Made by a program: the position numbers and the translations under genes
Notes under the pieces: generated by a model
What the model saw: only the letters and a program-made list of their open reading frames with translations
Databases searched by the model: none
What the model was told of the DNA's origin: nothing
In this document: piece after piece, positions 6,556-7,641 of the stretch
Position numbering within the stretch: position 1 is the stretch's first letter
Layout: the number at the start of each line of letters is the position of its first letter
From: an uncultured Spartobacteria bacterium
Lineage (GTDB): Bacteria > Verrucomicrobiota > Verrucomicrobiia > Chthoniobacterales > Terrimicrobiaceae
Assembly (NCBI GenBank): GCA_903915315.1
Contig: CAIWSO010000292.1
Span: forward strand, 1-7,641
Length of the DNA: 7,641 nucleotides
Direction: 5' to 3'

Positions 6556-7536
6556 AACCGCTGGACTGGGCTTCACCAAACGATCGACAAAGCGCTCCCA
6601 ACTCTCTTGCCCAGCAAGAATCTCGATCTCGACTCGCATGTAGTAGAGCGGAACCTCGGGATCCATAATGCGGGGGATGCGGACGGCGTCTTTTTCTGTG
6701 GTGAGTACCGCATCGAGCTGCATCCGGGCGCAGCGGCGAACAAAGCGCTCGATTTCCTTCACGGAATACCGGTGGTGGTCGGCGTAGGACTGAGTGAGAT
6801 GCAAGTCGGCACCGAGAGACTCAAGGGCTTTCTCAAAGCTCTCCGGAACCGCAATCCCGCAGAGGGATCCGATTTTCAAACCCTCCAGAAAATCCAAGGA
6901 CTTTGTCTCACCGGTGACAAAATTCCGCAGGTGCTTGGGTCGGTGCGTACACTCGATGATATCTGCCGTTCGGTTGTAGCGGCGGATGCGAGCGATGAGT
7001 TCCGTATTATCACTCCCATCGCACTTGGTAATAAAGATGTGCGTGGCACGGCGTAGATTCGGCGGTGGCTCGCGAAGCGTTCCACGCGGCAGCATGTGCT
7101 CGTTGCCAAAGGGGGCCTGTCGATCAATGAGCACGACCTCCAGACCATGCCGCATGCGGACGTATTGAAACCCATCATCGAGAATCAGGGTGTCCGCTTG
7201 AAATTGGTCGATCGCATAAATGCCGCTCTTCACTCGGTCTCGGTCCGTGAGCACGACAACGCCGCGGAGATTGTTCGCAAGCATGAACGGTTCGTCACCC
7301 GCCGTCCGCGAATCCAAGAGAAGAGAAACCCCATCGGACACCACACGCGGAACGAACGGGGATTTGTTGCGAGTGAGCTTCTCCAGAAGTCGCACGGCCA
7401 ATGGGCGGGGCACACTTTTATAGCCACGGCTCAGAATCGCCACTTTGCGTCCACCCTCCTGCAATGCGCGGGCCAGCATTTCGACAACCGGTGTCTTTCC
7501 CGTGCCGCCAACGGTGAGGTTGCCCACACTGATCAC
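6535..7536 (-). CDS. lpxK: Tetraacyldisaccharide 4'-kinase LpxK, catalytic core; N-terminus separated by an in-frame stop
   Basis: LpxK phosphorylates the 4' position of the lipid A disaccharide precursor at the inner-membrane face, near the end of the Raetz pathway. The core has the P-loop GNLTVGGTGKTP (5-16), SRGYKS 36-41, AGDEPFMLA 79-87, LDDGFQYVRMRHGLEVVLIDRQAPFGN 119-145, LPRGTLREP 149-157, the YADHHRYS segment 251-258 and TTEKDAVRI 279-287. A segment of about 25 residues (42-66) between SRGY and VSDG is longer than in E. coli and looks lineage-typical. The only start downstream of the in-frame TAA is GTG 7534-7536, a codon that encodes the conserved Val of VISVGNL; GGGG lies five bases before it. 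Starting there yields 333 residues without the usual membrane helix. E. coli LpxK is 328 residues with that helix, so this core plus the upstream segment would total about 370. The product may be a soluble truncated kinase, or the gene is broken, or the base is a sequence error. Confidence 0.9.
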   Translation of the reverse strand: MISVGNLTVGGTGKTPVVEMLARALQEGGRKVAILSRGYKSVPRPLAVRLLEKLTRNKSPFVPRVVSDGVSLLLDSRTAGDEPFMLANNLRGVVVLTDRDRVKSGIYAIDQFQADTLILDDGFQYVRMRHGLEVVLIDRQAPFGNEHMLPRGTLREPPPNLRRATHIFITKCDGSDNTELIARIRRYNRTADIIECTHRPKHLRNFVTGETKSLDFLEGLKIGSLCGIAVPESFEKALESLGADLHLTQSYADHHRYSVKEIERFVRRCARMQLDAVLTTEKDAVRIPRIMDPEVPLYYMRVEIEILAGQESWERFVDRLVKPSPAVLSARRH

Positions 7537-7641
7537 GAGAACCCCATGGGAATGACTGCGAAAAATCCGGTTGCGTTAAAGTGCCAAACTAGTCTGAACG
7601 ATGAGCCAATAAAGTCCCGAGAGACAGAGCAGAACAAAGCG
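7537..7641 (-). pseudogene. lpxK: lpxK 5' segment in the same frame, interrupted by TAA at 7576-7578; runs off the window
   Basis: In the exact frame of lpxK, the minus strand from the window edge reads RFVLLCLSGLYWLIVQTSLAL, then TAA, then RNRIFRSHSHGVLV joining directly to ISVGNL of the core. The first part is a hydrophobic membrane-type helix with the S-x-LY-x-x-V pattern of LpxK N-termini. The part after the stop matches the usual Y-R-N-R/R-x-R-x-x-R stretch before the P-loop strand. Related LpxK proteins, as I recall them, have Tyr or another aromatic residue where the stop falls, and one base change (TAT or TAC to TAA) would explain it. No frameshift is needed. The true 5' end lies outside the window. 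That this is lpxK coding sequence is well supported by frame and pattern; whether the stop is real cannot be decided here. Confidence 0.7.

Overview
The window looks like an ordinary chromosomal segment of a Gram-negative bacterium. An LpxK (lipid A 4'-kinase) homologue points to a lipopolysaccharide outer membrane. The style of several proteins (LpxK with a VISVGNLTVGGTGKTP start to its core and an inserted segment before GDEP, RecJ with DYDVDG, a PpnP with an NVYFDGK opening) fits Verrucomicrobiota or a related PVC lineage. That assignment is from memory of family style, not from a search. I see no phage, transposon, CRISPR, tRNA or rRNA.

Layout, left to right. On the minus strand are: the 5' part of ppnP (1-302, cut by the window edge); recG (387-2477); recJ (2474-4162); and a glycogen/starch synthase-like GT5 gene (4172-5575). 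Transcription runs right to left, so the order is GT5 gene, recJ, recG, then ppnP after an 84-base gap. The first three are tightly packed (9-base gap, then a 4-base ATGA overlap) and are probably one operon. A strong C(UUCG)G hairpin terminator (5660-5685) separates them from acpP (5707-5952, minus). A 132-base divergent spacer follows. Then comes the only plus-strand gene, a small SRPBCC-fold protein (6085-6555). Its 3' end overlaps by 21 bases the 3' end of lpxK (minus, 6535-7536 and beyond).

Functionally, RecJ (5'-3' single-strand exonuclease) and RecG (branched-DNA helicase) both act in recombinational repair and replication-fork rescue. AcpP carries acyl chains for fatty-acid and lipid A synthesis, and LpxK phosphorylates the lipid A precursor. 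PpnP is a nucleoside phosphorylase. No single pathway links all of them.

Two things deserve attention. First, the lpxK reading frame continues upstream into what looks like the normal N-terminal membrane segment, but an in-frame TAA (7576-7578) interrupts it just before the catalytic core. Second, the GT5 protein keeps the overall glycogen-synthase layout but has lost most residues known to bind ADP-glucose or act in catalysis, and it sits at the head of a recombination operon. I found no convincing evidence of a wholly new multi-gene system.
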